The notes under the pieces: generated by a model | What the model was told of the DNA's origin: nothing | The model's database searches: none | What the model saw: the letters and a program-made list of their open reading frames with translations, nothing else | Assembly: GCF_026745355.1 (NCBI RefSeq) | Contig: NC_079202.1 | Coordinates: 58,162,622-58,226,621 of the forward strand | Source: Beta vulgaris subsp. vulgaris | Taxonomy: Eukaryota > Streptophyta > Magnoliopsida > Caryophyllales > Amaranthaceae | DNA length: 64,000 nt | Direction: 5' to 3' | Program-made: the position numbers and the translations under genes | In this document: positions 1-10,998 of the stretch, piece after piece | How positions within the stretch are numbered: the first letter of the stretch is position 1 | Layout: each line of letters starts with the position of its first letter

Positions 1-519
1 GGAATAAAATTGTGAATAGGCTAGTTCATGTAAAGATGTCTCAACTCGAGAATGTAATGTATTATAATGCACCTCTGCAATCCATATTATCACTTTTTCA
101 TGAGGATATCATGGGAGTTATTACTCCCGTATTATCACTTTTTCATGAGGATATCATGGCTAGTTAAGAATTAAATTAAAGTTTGTTTGGTTGTTTTTTG
201 GGGTTAGTCCTGTTTCCCCTCTTCTGCATAAAAAAAAAAACTAAGCTTAACCAATGCTGACAATGCAAATTGCCACTGTACCCATTAATGAAAGTTCAGT
301 TTCATAAATCATACTTACAGCAAGTTACAACTAATTAATGAATTGTCAACGTGCACATTACTACTGTATCCACCGTGCCAATTGCTCATAACAGAATCTA
401 TACTTGTATAAATAGGGTTGGGCAAGCAAGATGAGGGATATCTTCATCGTATATTCATCGTTAGGAATTCTTCATCCTAAACACACTTTAAATTAATTAG
501 TAATTTTCCAATTTAGAGA
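1..519 (+). promoter_or_regulatory. Upstream region of the double-knottin gene with TATA box
   Basis: No gene is seen here. A good TATA box (tataaatag) lies at 406-414, about 110 bases before the ATG at 520, which fits a transcription start near 435-445 and a short leader. Further upstream a 30-base sequence occurs twice (85-114 and 130-159), separated by a perfect small hairpin, gggagt-tatt-actccc, at 113-128. The direct repeat could be a regulatory duplication or an old transposon footprint; the sequence alone does not decide. Confidence 0.55.
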
Positions 520-3500
520 ATGGAGGGCAAGATGAATTTGTTGGCAATCCTTCTCATTCTTGCATTGGGTAATTAATTCTGCCATGCAAATATCTTCTAA
601 TCTTTTTTTTTTTCATTCTCCATTTTTTTCCATAAAATTAAACAGGAGTTAAGAAAACAGTTTCTATTACACTCTGATTTGTGAGCATATACAACTAACA
701 CTACATTTTTACACTTATTCTGAAAGCTTCAATGATTTTTCATTTTCTTCACCAGGTACCCCTGTGGTATTTTAAAATTCATGGGGTACTCCTGTTGTTT
801 CTAAAATGCACCAGGTAACCTTACTTTGGGGGTAAAATGCACGAAATACCCTTAATGACTAACGATATTAGTTTTCGTTAGTCATTAACCTTACCTAAGC
901 TATCTAAACCTAATTAAGCGCTCTAACCTTAATCCCAAAACTCTAACCCTAACCCCCTAACACCTCACCCCACCTAAGGCCTAACCCTAGCCACCCAACA
1001 ACCACTACCAATTATGTTAGTTTCTGTTTTTTTCGAATTTTCTCCAGATTTCAACACGATTTTTTTCGAATTTTTTCCATAAATCAACACAAACAAAAAC
1101 ATGCGGTGGAGGGGGAGGGGGCTCCGGGGGAAGGGGAGGGTGGGTTTTGCGGGGGTGGGGGTAAGGGGTGGGGGGAAAAGTTGTGGGAGTGGGGGAGGGG
1201 GCTCGGGGGGAAGGGGAGGGTGGGGTTTTGCGGGGGTGGGGGTAAAGGTTGTGGGAGTGGGGGAGGGGGTGGGTTTCAGGGGTGGGGGAGGGTGCGTGGA
1301 AGGCAAAGAGGTTGTGGTGGTGGGATGGTTAGGGTTAGGGTTTAGGATGGGGTGTGGTGTTAGGAGATTAAGGGTTAGGGTTAAGGTTTTGGGGTTAGGG
1401 TTAAAGGTTTTGGAGTTAGTGTTAGTGTTAGAGGGCTTAATTAGGATTAGAGGACTTAGTTAAGGTTAATGACTAACGAAAACTTAACATTGTTAGTCAT
1501 TAAGGCATTTCATGCATTTTACCCCCAAAGTAAGATGTGAACTTTTCACTTGCTTCTGAGCCCGGCTAAGCCCTTTTGAGCTACTGGTTTGAGTTGAGCT
1601 TAACCTTTCACTACTACAAAAAAGGGGAAACATAACACCCCAAAATTAACTCTTATTTAAGCAATCGTTATGTAAAGTCTAAATTTAACGTTTTAACCGT
1701 AGAACTGTTATCTTAGGTTGTATTGATAATATATCACTTAACACTTGTCTAAATGTGTGTTATCTTTGCTATGAAATTATTATGTGATGCTTTAATTTTT
1801 TTTATGTGAATAATAAAAACTGTTATCTTTGCTTATTATTAATAATAATAAATGTGTTAAAATAATTAAATTGAAAAAAAAAAACTGTCATGACTCGATA
1901 TTAGGAGCACTTACTGCATATCCTTGAATTTTTCTCTAAACCCGCCCTTTTTTAGTTCTAAATTGCTGTAAAGTGTAAACCCTTTTTCTTCCTTGTGAAC
2001 GGTTTCCCACTGGTAGAGCAGAGGTTATTTGGCTGCTCCACTGCGTCTTCTCCGTTCTTCACTCTCCTCTAAGGCCAGCGAATTCAAGCTCGAACAATCG
2101 AACTCAAGCTCCAGTGAATTCAAGCTCCAATTTTCCTCCTTTGTTTCGAATTTCAGGTAACATTTCTTTTTATTCTGGCGTTTTTTGTTCTTCACATCTA
2201 ATTATAGGGTCTTAGTTCAATTTATATAAAGTTGCGACTTTATTTTTTTTGTGTTTCAGATTTAGGGTCTTGAATTCAAGCTCCAATTTCCTCCTTTGTT
2301 TCGAATTTCAGGTAACATTTCTTTTTAATTTGTTCTGGCGTTTTTTGTTCTTCACATTTAATTATAGGGTCTTAGTTCAATCTATATAAAGTTGGGTTTT
2401 TTTTTTTGTGTTTCAGATTTAGGGTCTTGAATTCAAGCTCCAATATATAGTCACATGAAGGTTCCAGTATCTGCTGATGAGGCTTAAGAGTAGTAATTGT
2501 TTGTGCTTGGAATTCATATAAGTTACTTGCCACTCACTCACTCTTTTATCTATCTTTTAGATGTAGCAAGACCCAACTTTCATTGTTAAATCACAAACTC
2601 CTAACTATTCTTAGTTCTTTTTTCCTCTTGTTTTATGGACTAATGCTAATATGATGAGCTTGTCGAAGTATGGAAAAGTTCTGGAGGTGCACTACTAAGG
2701 TTTCACTGAACCTCATCATATATGGCCTTGTCTCACTGACGATCAATGGATGAAGGTAAATGTCTTTTTGCTTTATCAATTGTCTTTGTATACTGTCCTT
2801 GTATCATTCTGTCTGGTGTTTGTGGTTAGTTATGCAGGTAGAAAAGGGTTTATATAAAAGGGAAGCCTGATGGGTTATGTAAAAATCTCAGTGATCGATT
2901 TTTTCGAATTTCCCTGTAGTTATCATATTTTGTTACTGTTTACAAAACTAATCAATTATTTTCTTTCATAGGATGGCTTAGCGGCAAAGCCTAAGTTTGA
3001 AAAAGAAATGTGAGTTTCCAAGTCTTCTCTCCTTGCTGCGTCTAAATATGAATGATAAGCATATAAGCAGAACGATAAGAAGTGTTTAAGAGTTTCAGTA
3101 AAATTATGTTAATCTTTGATCCTAAAAGCTATGAGACATTTTTCTGAATAAGTTTGCAAATAAATAGGGTCTATGTTGTTGATTCAATATCTAATATTTC
3201 CTTGAGCTTTTTCTCCCATCTTTTGGTAGGTAAGGAGTGGACCTCTAGCCATCCACTACTGCACCAATGATTGGGTTGATGTTAGGGGGAAGGGGACCGT
3301 AACTATCAAGAAAGTGAGTAGGGTCGAGTCCAATCCATTGGATACTCTTCATCCCCGAGCATAACAACTACTAGGGATTGAACCATGGTGGTGACCATAG
3401 TCATGTAAGCCTAAGATTTGAGCTGTCAGCTCATTGGCACCAATAAATGCAAAGTGGTATTTGTCTTAGAGTAACCATTTTAGAGGACTGCACTTAAAGT

Positions 3501-6500
3501 CTTAACCATTGTAGGCAATTTTGGTCCATATCTGATCTTTTTGTTTTCAGTAATTTCAAATGTTTGATTGAAGTGAAACATGTTGCTAAACTTCTACTTT
3601 CTTTACTCTAACTTGTTACAGTTTATATTTTATTTAACCTATCTTCATGCTTAAATCTTGATGTTAATCTTTATCTACTTTGTGTAACTCATTAAACGAG
3701 GCAGAAGACTAGGATCAGAATATCAGATAGAAGTTGTCTAAATTAGATGGTCACTTTTGAGCTTTAACCTCCTATTTCATCTATGATCCTTGCATATGTG
3801 TAGATTACATTATTTGTTGTCTATTTGGAGAATTTCTTCAATTTATAGAGATAATTGTGGAGTAAAATGGCTCTCACTCATAAGTCATAATATTGTTTAG
3901 TGCTCACAAGGATGAAAATATTCACTCTCTCTTATATGAACCATCAAAGAGATTAATAAAGAGGGAAGGCTGATGGTTTATGTAAAAATCTCAGTGATCG
4001 ATTTTTTCGAATTTCCCTGTAGTTATCATATTTCTTCTTCGTAGTCCCAACGAAATCTAAATTCATTTATACCTTTCAGATTTCCATTAATTTTGTTACT
4101 ATACACTTTGGGTTAATTGATTACTTGTACTGTTTCTAGGAGTAATATGCTTGAAACTACCTTTTATGATGCCAGTTTGCCCAAAGCTTTCTTGTATATT
4201 CATATTTATTCAAGTACCAATATGTTAATTCTCTTAATAATCTACCATCCATGTTTGCAATTTTGTAATAATACTCTGAATGACTTAAGCTGGTGGTAAG
4301 ATTTTGACTTAAGTAAAGAGAACTTTCTGTCATTAAAGTTTTGGTGGGTTTTTTTAAAAACATTTTGATACATGATTGGCTAAATGAAATATCAAAAACG
4401 AGGGATGCTGTTGTGCAGACTAATGTCAATATGGGCAGTTTTTGGCAAAAACTCAATAAATGTTTTTATGGCTTACTGGTCATTGTGTTCTTATCTGAGT
4501 AAATTGCTTCTTGGATTTCTTATCGTGCTGTTTATCGTTTTCTTTCAAGGAATCTCGGGGACAATCAATTTACTGGCAAAGTTAGTTCCTGATGAGCTTG
4601 GGAACTTAATGAACTTTAAGATGTTGTAAGTACATCATTTCTATAGCAGAGATATTTTCTTCTTCTTTTTGTAGACTTTTTATTTTTAACCAATAAATAT
4701 TCTTGATACATCTGTTTAGAATTTAGATCATATACTTTCTCTCTTTTGGTATGCATTTTAGAGTGTAGTCATCAAACCATTTAAGTGGAACACTGCCTCA
4801 AACACTTGTGCGTCCGAAGAATTTGACGGATTTGTAAATTTGCAACAATTGTAAACCATCTCCTAAGTACAACATTTTCTACCTCATTTAGATGTCCTAT
4901 TTACTTCTAATGCAGTCGGATTAATGATAATAACTTCGATGGAGTTATACCAGATTATATAAAAGATTGGGAGCAGCTCAACAGATTGTAAGATTCTCGT
5001 TCATTGACCAAAAGCAGCTGCTTTGTGGTGTTCTACTTGGGTGCTAATGTGCTCATTGTGCATCTTTGCAGGGAAATCCATGCAAGTGCTCTTCCCATCT
5101 TTTATGTCTTCTGATATATGATAATCTTTACTATATACTATATGTATGTGATAAGTTAAATGTTCTTTGTTTAGATATTGTTTGTGAAGTAATTTATGCG
5201 GGTCATACATGCATGAAAATGGTATGTATATGAGTGTTATATGATGTGAGAAAGCTTGAGGAGAGAGAAAGTCAACAAGATTTGTTGCTGTCCACTATTT
5301 ATCATAAAGGCTATGTGTCCTTTCTATTTGAGGAAATTAGAGCTTGTAATTTTAGTTTCTAGTGAAAATAATAGTTATTATTGATAATATGATGTCATAT
5401 ATTTCATATAATGAGTATACATGTACATCATGTATTGTTTTTTTTATTTATATTATGATGTTTTGTAGTCACGTAATCCCATGCTATACCTAAATTTGTT
5501 TCCATGAGAAGATTAAAAGGAATTCAGAAATCAGATGGAATCAATTATCAAATAGAGGTATATGACTTTCATTTTATTATTTTGATACAGAAAAATATTT
5601 TTCATTGTCTATATTAAAGTATTTGTGATTTCTTGTGTATAGTGCCCTCACAAACCGCTTGGTACTCTAGACTGTGGATATTATGTGTGTCGCTACATGT
5701 TTGAGACGGTACAATTGAGACGACTAGTACATATGTCGGAGATCAACACGAAGCACAAATGATGAATGAGTTCCAACTTTCTACCTAATTTTTTTTTATC
5801 TTAATCCATGTTTGGACATACATTATATTTTTGGATTTGGATATTGATATCATGTGGATGTGGCTATAGGCTAGATTTGATCTTGTTTATGATTTAGATT
5901 AATATTGATATGTATATATAGTAGTTTTTTTAGAAGTTTAGAATTATGAATATTAGTTGAATTATTTTGTAATATAAAAAAATTTTGAAGGTTGGAATAT
6001 CATATTTAATTTATTGGTTGTAAGATCTTATGGGTTGAGTATTAATTATACAACAGATACATCACCTGTATTGTCCTGTTAAAAAAAGGAACCGTACTGT
6101 ACGACATTATTGTGTTGTGTGCTGCAATACCTACTGCCAATATATGTGTGAAATGATAATTTAATTATTAAAAAAAAAATCATAGATAACAGTTATAGGT
6201 AATATGTGTTATATATTTTATAGGAAAACATAACAGTTATTCAAGTTAAGTGTTAAGTTTTTCTTCTTTCAATTTATCATATAAATAGCAAACATAACAC
6301 TTATTTACAAAATGTGTTATCTAGCTGTGTAACGTGTATTATAGATGACTGTTATGTTTTCTCTGGCAAACATAACACTTTCGTCAGGTGTTATGATTAC
6401 TTTACATTACATTGACTTGGATAACACCTCAAAACTGTTATGTAAAGCCTTATTTAACAGTTATCTTTGTCCTTTTTTGTAGTAGTGTTTGAGCGACGTT

Positions 6501-7827
6501 ACCTGGTACATTTTTGAAATATCAGGGGTGCCCCGTGAATTTTGAAATACCACAGGGGTATCTGGTGAACAACCAATGATTTTTTATTTTTTTTATCATT
6601 TGCTCATTTTGGAGAGCTTCAAATGGCAATAACATAGTGTTTGGTGTATAATAGATCATGTTCAATTTAAAGCATTGCCATGAACATAACTTAATAATAA
6701 TATCATTGTCAATTACCTATATTTTGATAAAATTTTGGAAACTACGTAGTATTAGAATTGAATCTCTTCTATACGTCATTGCTCTTAGGAGTATGATCTT
6801 CACCAAGAAAATGTAATGTAAATCAGACATTTACTCTTAAAACAAAATAAAATACTACATGCTTATCACACAATATTGCATGCATGAGGCAATCCCCTAG
6901 ATAGGAAACTCACATACATGCATGAAACATAACTTCAAATTAAGTGTACGTTCTATACTAATTAAAATGTTGTGGATATAATGAAACCTTTGCAGTGCAA
7001 ATAATGTTGGCACAAAAAGGACAAGGATGCAGTGATGTTCATGAAGGTTGTGGACTTTTTACCCGATGTTGCTCGGATTCTCTTTGCTCTGACAAATTTA
7101 GAGGAGGTACCTGTATAAGAGGTAAATATAATTACATGCATAAATATGCATGTACTTTATTCTAGTTGTTTTTAATTTGTATAATTTTATCCTTCTTGTT
7201 GATGTGATTGACCTTGTTGAATAAACCAAACAACATGAACGAGATCATGAGCTATGTGATTTCTCTACATAGCTAATTAGCTGAATGCCTAAGCTAGACG
7301 TTCTAAAACTCCATTTAAAACACTTATTATATATTACCCTCTATTTATTAAATTCATTCTCTCTTTAAATTCTTCTAATACTTACTTTTAGAGATCAACT
7401 AGTTATTAGACCCGGGTTATGCCTCGAGTAAGAAAAATTCATTTATTAATATAATATTTTATGATAATAACAATAAATATAACTTAATCCAGTGGTTAAA
7501 ACTTTAGTATATGTACGGTCTCGGGATCAAACCCTATACTCTGCAATTTTCTAAATTTTTTTATTTTACATACATTACATGAACTAAAACTCCCTAAGGA
7601 GAGCGTCACGTGGCACAGTTTTTTGTTTATGCATACACCTTTTATTATATTTGTATAGGTAGATTATATTTAGACGTAGTTGTATATAATGTTGACTAAA
7701 CACATGTATATTTGCAGACCCAAGAGCAGCGTGCAGGGCTCGAGGGGGAAGTTGTGGATTTTTTGTGGCACCGTGTTGTGGAAAATTAGTTTGTTCAAGC
7801 ACTTTTACTACAGGCGTTTGTCAGTAA
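520..7827 (+). CDS. Secreted cysteine-rich peptide precursor with two knottin-like domains
   Basis: Three exons: 520-568, 6996-7121 and 7718-7827 (stop TAA at 7825). Both introns are phase 1 with GT-AG borders. The product is 94 residues. Residues 1 to about 23 form a signal peptide with the hydrophobic core LLAILLILALV, and cleavage is likely after the following LAQ. Exon 2 encodes one six-cysteine module, C-x6-C-x5-CC-x4-C-x8-C. Exon 3 encodes a second, C-x6-C-x6-CC-x4-C-x8-C, ending VCQ-stop. This spacing is that of inhibitor-cystine-knot peptides such as plant knottin antimicrobial peptides and amylase inhibitors. An extracellular defence or inhibitor role is inferred from family, not shown. 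One module per exon between same-phase introns points to exon duplication. Intron 1 is 6.4 kb because of nested transposons. The gene is too short and split to appear as one long reading frame. A dead gene is possible, but all splice sites and the frame are intact. Confidence 0.82.
900..1440. repeat. Strand-skewed G-rich block with ccctaa/ttaggg arms
   Basis: From about 900 to 990 the + strand is rich in ccctaa-like units. From 1103 to 1300 it is almost pure G runs (many runs of 3-6 G) separated by short spacers. From 1330 to 1410 it carries ttagggtt units that mirror the left arm. The + strand between 1103 and 1300 has many potential G-quadruplex tracts. Long reading frames across it on both strands are low-complexity artefacts. 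The block lies inside the TIR element. Confidence 0.65.
2115..2445 (+). repeat. Tandem duplication of about 155 bases inside the CACTA element
   Basis: A segment running from ctcctttgtttcgaatttca through gtgtttcagatttagggtc occurs twice head to tail (about 2126-2280 and 2289-2440). Differences are a few substitutions and small indels. Each copy contains potential splice signals (caggtaac and tttcag), so it may be duplicated leader or intron sequence of a former transposase gene. Confidence 0.7.
2855..4035 (+). repeat. Dispersed direct repeat pair within the CACTA element
   Basis: A segment of about 70 bases containing gtaaaaatctcagtgatcga and the following tttttcgaatttccctgtag appears at about 2858-2933 and again at about 3960-4033. 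Between the copies (3229-3450) is a SINE-like or other repeat segment without an open frame. The pair shows internal rearrangement of the element. Confidence 0.6.
4550..5100 (+). pseudogene. Captured exons of an LRR receptor-like kinase (LRR-VIII-2 type)
   Basis: Four consecutive exon-like pieces encode leucine-rich repeat sequence. About 4550-4625 reads NLGDNQFTGK, then after a one-base frame slip PDELGNLMNFKML. About 4761-4836 reads SSNHLSGTLPQTL, then KNLTDL and a stop. 4916-4987 is exactly 72 bases and reads RINDNNFDGVIPDYIKDW. A fourth piece begins near 5072 with EIHASALP. The pieces are separated by introns with recognisable GT and AG borders. One LRR per 72-base exon and the order of motifs match the LRR-VIII-2 receptor kinases (At1g53430 group). 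Frame slips and stops mean it cannot encode a working receptor. It lies wholly inside the CACTA element, so capture by the transposon is the simplest reading. Confidence 0.75.
5640..5762 (+). pseudogene. Remnant of a ULP1-like (C48) cysteine protease domain
   Basis: The + strand reads CPHKPLGTLDCGYYVCRYMF, then about 16 further residues to a stop at 5760-5762. The DCGYYVCRYM stretch is the catalytic-cysteine region of the ULP1-like proteases carried by many plant CACTA elements. Only this C-terminal end is recognisable. No His or Asp catalytic region was found upstream in frame. Confidence 0.65.
7396..7618 (-). mobile_element. Non-autonomous Helitron-like 3' end in knottin intron 2
   Basis: On the minus strand this segment runs from gccacgtgacgctctcc to a terminus taataaCTAGt preceded by a small GC-rich hairpin (ctcgaggcataacccgggt). 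A homologous copy lies in the opposite orientation at 30203-30415. The CTAG-T terminus and subterminal hairpin are Helitron hallmarks. A 5' TC end was not identified, so the left boundary is open. Confidence 0.5.
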
Positions 7828-9342
7828 TCCAAGTCACGCAAATTAAACGACTACGCTCTACAACAACATGATGTGTCTCTCCTACAAACTTCATTAATAA
7901 ATTTCTGCAGAAGTTTTAATTTCAATTATTACTCTATTATGTTTGATATTTTCCTATTTGGTTGCTTTGGTGTGATGGTTTGCAGTTTGTATTTGTAATA
8001 TAAAATGGAAGTGTTGTTAATTTGATGGTTTGTACTAGCTTGCTAATGCTAGTGACTTTATATTATATACTTTCATGTTGAAAATGTTTGCTAATAAAAT
8101 TTTATTTGAAGCTTTATTTTTTCTTATGATAATGGATAGATAATTTGAAGCTTATTAACTGAACACGATTTTACTTACAATGGCTCAATAAGATTTCTTA
8201 CCTATTTGATATCTCGGATCTTCAAAAGTATAATATTGTTAGACTTTGTTTAGATCCTCGACATTATGAACATTTTGTTGTTTGAATTATATTGAAATTT
8301 TATACAAAATGCTCAAATCTTGTACAAGGTAGATTCACAACTTATTGTGAGTCATGAGCAATGTGGTATGTCCCATAGTGACTTCTTTTTTCGAAATTAA
8401 ATGTAATACTTGATGTTTCATAATAATTAAGTTATTCTTTAGGTACCAGCTATATCGTAGATCAGGTTGAACACTAATTTTTTAGTACGACCCTCCAATA
8501 TAATATATCAATTAAGTCAGTGGATATTCATGTAAATTTTCTTATTAGCAAAACTAAGTAATGAATTAAATAGGTCATATGAAGAGAATCCAAAAGTATG
8601 TACTACTTCTGCTTTTTTTATTTGCTACAACATTGTTGTGCACGATTTTTAAGGCATTATTCAACCATTAATATCTCTTAATTCGTTTAAGTAAAAATTA
8701 TAAAAATTTGATATTATGAATCTACATGTCGAGACGAATCTAACAACACCGCACATGACTATGTTGTAGTCTGGCAAAAAGAAAGTCGCAAATTATTTAG
8801 GAATGGAGCCCATTAAGGTGTTCAAGAAGGTTGAAGGTGGTGGTGGTCATCGCAAGAAAGCAATTATGATGATTGGCGCGGCCGTGAAAATCATAAAAAC
8901 AACTTTGTTACTGGGTAGTCACCACCAAAATCCTTGCTTTTGGACATGATGCAGAGATGCAGATGCAGCACTATCAGTTTTGCATGTTCTGATGCTATGA
9001 GTTACAGATGAAGTGTTCCTTAACATCTGACCACATTCTCCCAGAGAATAAATGAATCATAGTAAGACCAAAAAATGGACAAAGTATACAGAAATCACAA
9101 AGTTGTTTAACTGTACAAAACTCAAGAGAAACTGAATGTTTAGGCTAGCAAAATAACAGAAGATCTTCAAACTTTACCAACATGAGACTAGAATATTACT
9201 CATATCATGATACCTTCTTTTCAATAACAATGATCATAAACTGGATAACAAACATAATTTCTATCTCAATTACAATGATCATAATACCCTAAGAATACAT
9301 TGCGCGAGTGTTCAAATCTAAACACCGTCTTTCTTTTCTAAT
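7828..9342. other. Intergenic region between knottin and PPR genes
   Basis: No gene is seen. The first 200 bases hold the knottin 3' UTR, with aataaa-like signals near 7895 and 8095. Around 8690-8760 is a stretch containing cgagacgaatctaacaa, a motif also found inside the MITEs at 34.6 kb and 37.8 kb, so a degraded MITE is likely. The last 300 bases are probably 3' UTR of the convergent PPR gene. Confidence 0.5.
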
Positions 9343-10998
9343 CTAATGTGATTTGGTAATACTTCTCTCATCACCCATCAACGCTCTAAACACTCTTTTC
9401 CAAACTGTATATGAAATAGTAGAGCCATTTCTGGTCATGCTGTCAAGATATTCATATGCTTCTGCAGGGCACCCTTGTTTGCATAGTAAAGCAATAACTT
9501 CTTCATATATGATCTTATCTGTAGGTATATTTTTTGACAGCATTTCTTCAAATATATCAATTGCTTTTCCTAGACTTCCCTGGTTGCAAAATCCGCAAAC
9601 CATAAGCCTGTATGTTGCTATATTTGGAGGTGACAATTCTCCCTTGTTCATCCCCTCGAAATACCTCTCGGCTTCCATTGTCCTCCCAGCATCCCAAAGA
9701 CTACCCAACAAACAATTACAAAGAGCAACAGTGCTAATAAACGTGCTTTTTCCTGTAAACTCATCGAAAATCTTCATAGCATCATCAACTCCTCCCTTCT
9801 CGCACAGTTGCACAATGACGAATCTTGCAAGCTCATCGGAGCACACGAATCCTTTCTTGCACTCAACATTGAAAAACTTCAAGGCATCTTCCTCCCTACC
9901 AACCCTAAACAATGCCTTGATAAATGATCCATATACACAAATCTGTGCCATGGAACTCTTTTTCATAATCTTTTTCAACAATAACTCAGCATCATCGAGC
10001 TTCCCGACAGCACATAAAGATCGAACATACATCTCATATACCATCATTTCTGGAATAACACCCTTATAACTCAGCTGAAAAATCGCCCTCCTCCCTTCCT
10101 TCAATAACCCTGCTTTAGAACCACTAAAACAATCCCTCTTAATCAACTTATCAAACAACTTACTCGCCTCCCGGAACTTCCCTACTTCACATAATCCATA
10201 CATGAAGCTTCCATAGATACACACATCAACATCAAAACCACCATTAATCAATTTCCTAAGTACCCAATCAGCTCCATCTAAATCCCCATTTCTACAAAAA
10301 CATTGAAACACTACAATGTAAGTAACATCATCAACCCTAAAACCCCTATAATACATTTCATGAACCACTGATTTTGCCATTAAACCCTCATCATATCTAC
10401 ACAATACCCCAATCAAAGCTACATAACTCTGCCTCCCCAAAACTCTACTACCCATCAAAACTCTCTCATAAACCTTCTTAATTTCATCAAAATCACCACA
10501 TTTACACACATAAATCACATAATCAGACAAATTAATTTCATACCCATTACTAATATCATTCCATTGAACCTCAACATCATCCAAATTTCCATCTTTAACC
10601 AAACAATCAAAAACTAAACTAAATGCAAAATAAGGGTATACCTTCAAATTATCCTTCAAATGCAAGAACACATTTTTAGCCCTATTGAGTTTCTTCAATT
10701 TGCAGAGACCCTCAAATATTGCAATAGAGGTAACAGAATCAAATAATTCGGTTTGGGAAAGTAGAGAATCTAATTGAGAAAGAACTCTGAAGTTTCTGGA
10801 ATTTTGGGCTAGGGTTTTTGTTAGTGAATGAAATTGGGATAGCAAATCATCTGGGTTAATAATGGGGTTTTTTAATAAAGAATATTGTTTTGAATTTAAT
10901 TCAACCTTTGATGAGAAGAAGAGAGAGAATGAGAGTTGTGGGAAAAAGCGACGTCGGTGGTGGTGGAGGAGAGAGAAAATGAAATCCCCAAATTTCAT
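9343..10998 (-). CDS. P-class pentatricopeptide repeat protein, probably mitochondrial
   Basis: A single uninterrupted frame of 551 residues with an ATG at 10998-10996. The first 30 residues are rich in His, Arg, Phe and Ser without acids after position 5 (LLHHHRRRFFPQLSFSLFFSS), which suits a mitochondrial targeting peptide. From about residue 90 on, about ten degenerate 35-residue helical repeats follow, for example VTYIVVFQCFCRNGDLDGAD, IATYRLMVCGFCNQGSLGKA and IIYEEVIALLCKQGCPAEAY. There is no E, E+ or DYW tail, so it belongs to the P class, which typically stabilises, splices or helps translate specific organelle transcripts. The RNA target cannot be read by eye. Lack of introns is normal for the family. 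It ends SITKSH-stop. Confidence 0.9.
   Translation of the reverse strand: MKFGDFIFSLLHHHRRRFFPQLSFSLFFSSKVELNSKQYSLLKNPIINPDDLLSQFHSLTKTLAQNSRNFRVLSQLDSLLSQTELFDSVTSIAIFEGLCKLKKLNRAKNVFLHLKDNLKVYPYFAFSLVFDCLVKDGNLDDVEVQWNDISNGYEINLSDYVIYVCKCGDFDEIKKVYERVLMGSRVLGRQSYVALIGVLCRYDEGLMAKSVVHEMYYRGFRVDDVTYIVVFQCFCRNGDLDGADWVLRKLINGGFDVDVCIYGSFMYGLCEVGKFREASKLFDKLIKRDCFSGSKAGLLKEGRRAIFQLSYKGVIPEMMVYEMYVRSLCAVGKLDDAELLLKKIMKKSSMAQICVYGSFIKALFRVGREEDALKFFNVECKKGFVCSDELARFVIVQLCEKGGVDDAMKIFDEFTGKSTFISTVALCNCLLGSLWDAGRTMEAERYFEGMNKGELSPPNIATYRLMVCGFCNQGSLGKAIDIFEEMLSKNIPTDKIIYEEVIALLCKQGCPAEAYEYLDSMTRNGSTISYTVWKRVFRALMGDERSITKSH

Larger units (their letters stand above)
1609..6487. mobile_element. CACTA (EnSpm) DNA transposon, degenerate, with captured exons
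   Basis: The element starts CACTACTACAAAAAAGGG and ends CCTTTTTTGTAGTAGTG, a matching terminal inverted repeat of the CACTA type. It is flanked by the 3-base duplication ttt (1606-1608 and 6488-6490), as the family requires. Subterminal regions hold many ataacac/gtgttat motifs (1620-1860 and 6180-6470), typical of transposase binding repeats. The interior is 4.9 kb with no intact transposase. It contains a ULP1-like protease scrap near 5641-5760, LRR receptor exons at 4550-5100, and possible coding debris near 2690-2860 (LTDDQWMKVE-like). It sits inside intron 1 of the knottin gene. Confidence 0.85.
747..6573. mobile_element. TIR element in knottin intron 1, later split by a CACTA insertion
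   Basis: A roughly 70-base imperfect terminal inverted repeat begins ttcaccaggtacccctgtgg near 748. It reappears reversed near 6499-6570, ending in ccacaggggtatctggtgaa. The immediate flanks, 730-746 and 6574-6590, match at 16 of 17 bases (caatgattttt followed by atttt), so they may be or contain the target duplication. A second inverted pair based on cgttagtcattaa lies at about 861-894 and 1464-1501. Without the CACTA insert at 1609-6487 the element is about 0.95 kb. Its interior (900-1440) is C-rich then G-rich with telomere-like ttaggg units. A Mutator-like or other non-autonomous TIR element is likely, but the superfamily is not settled. Confidence 0.6.

Noticed and set aside
974..1463. 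Pro-rich and Gly-rich reading frames on both strands
   Set aside because: They are products of the skewed C/G-rich core of a TIR element; composition is extreme and no conserved domain is visible.
4384..5210. A functional LRR receptor gene
   Set aside because: The LRR exons contain a frame slip and stops, have no kinase or transmembrane part, and lie inside a CACTA element.
9353..10069. 238-codon + strand frame
   Set aside because: It is the antisense shadow of the PPR gene, which has clear repeats on the minus strand.
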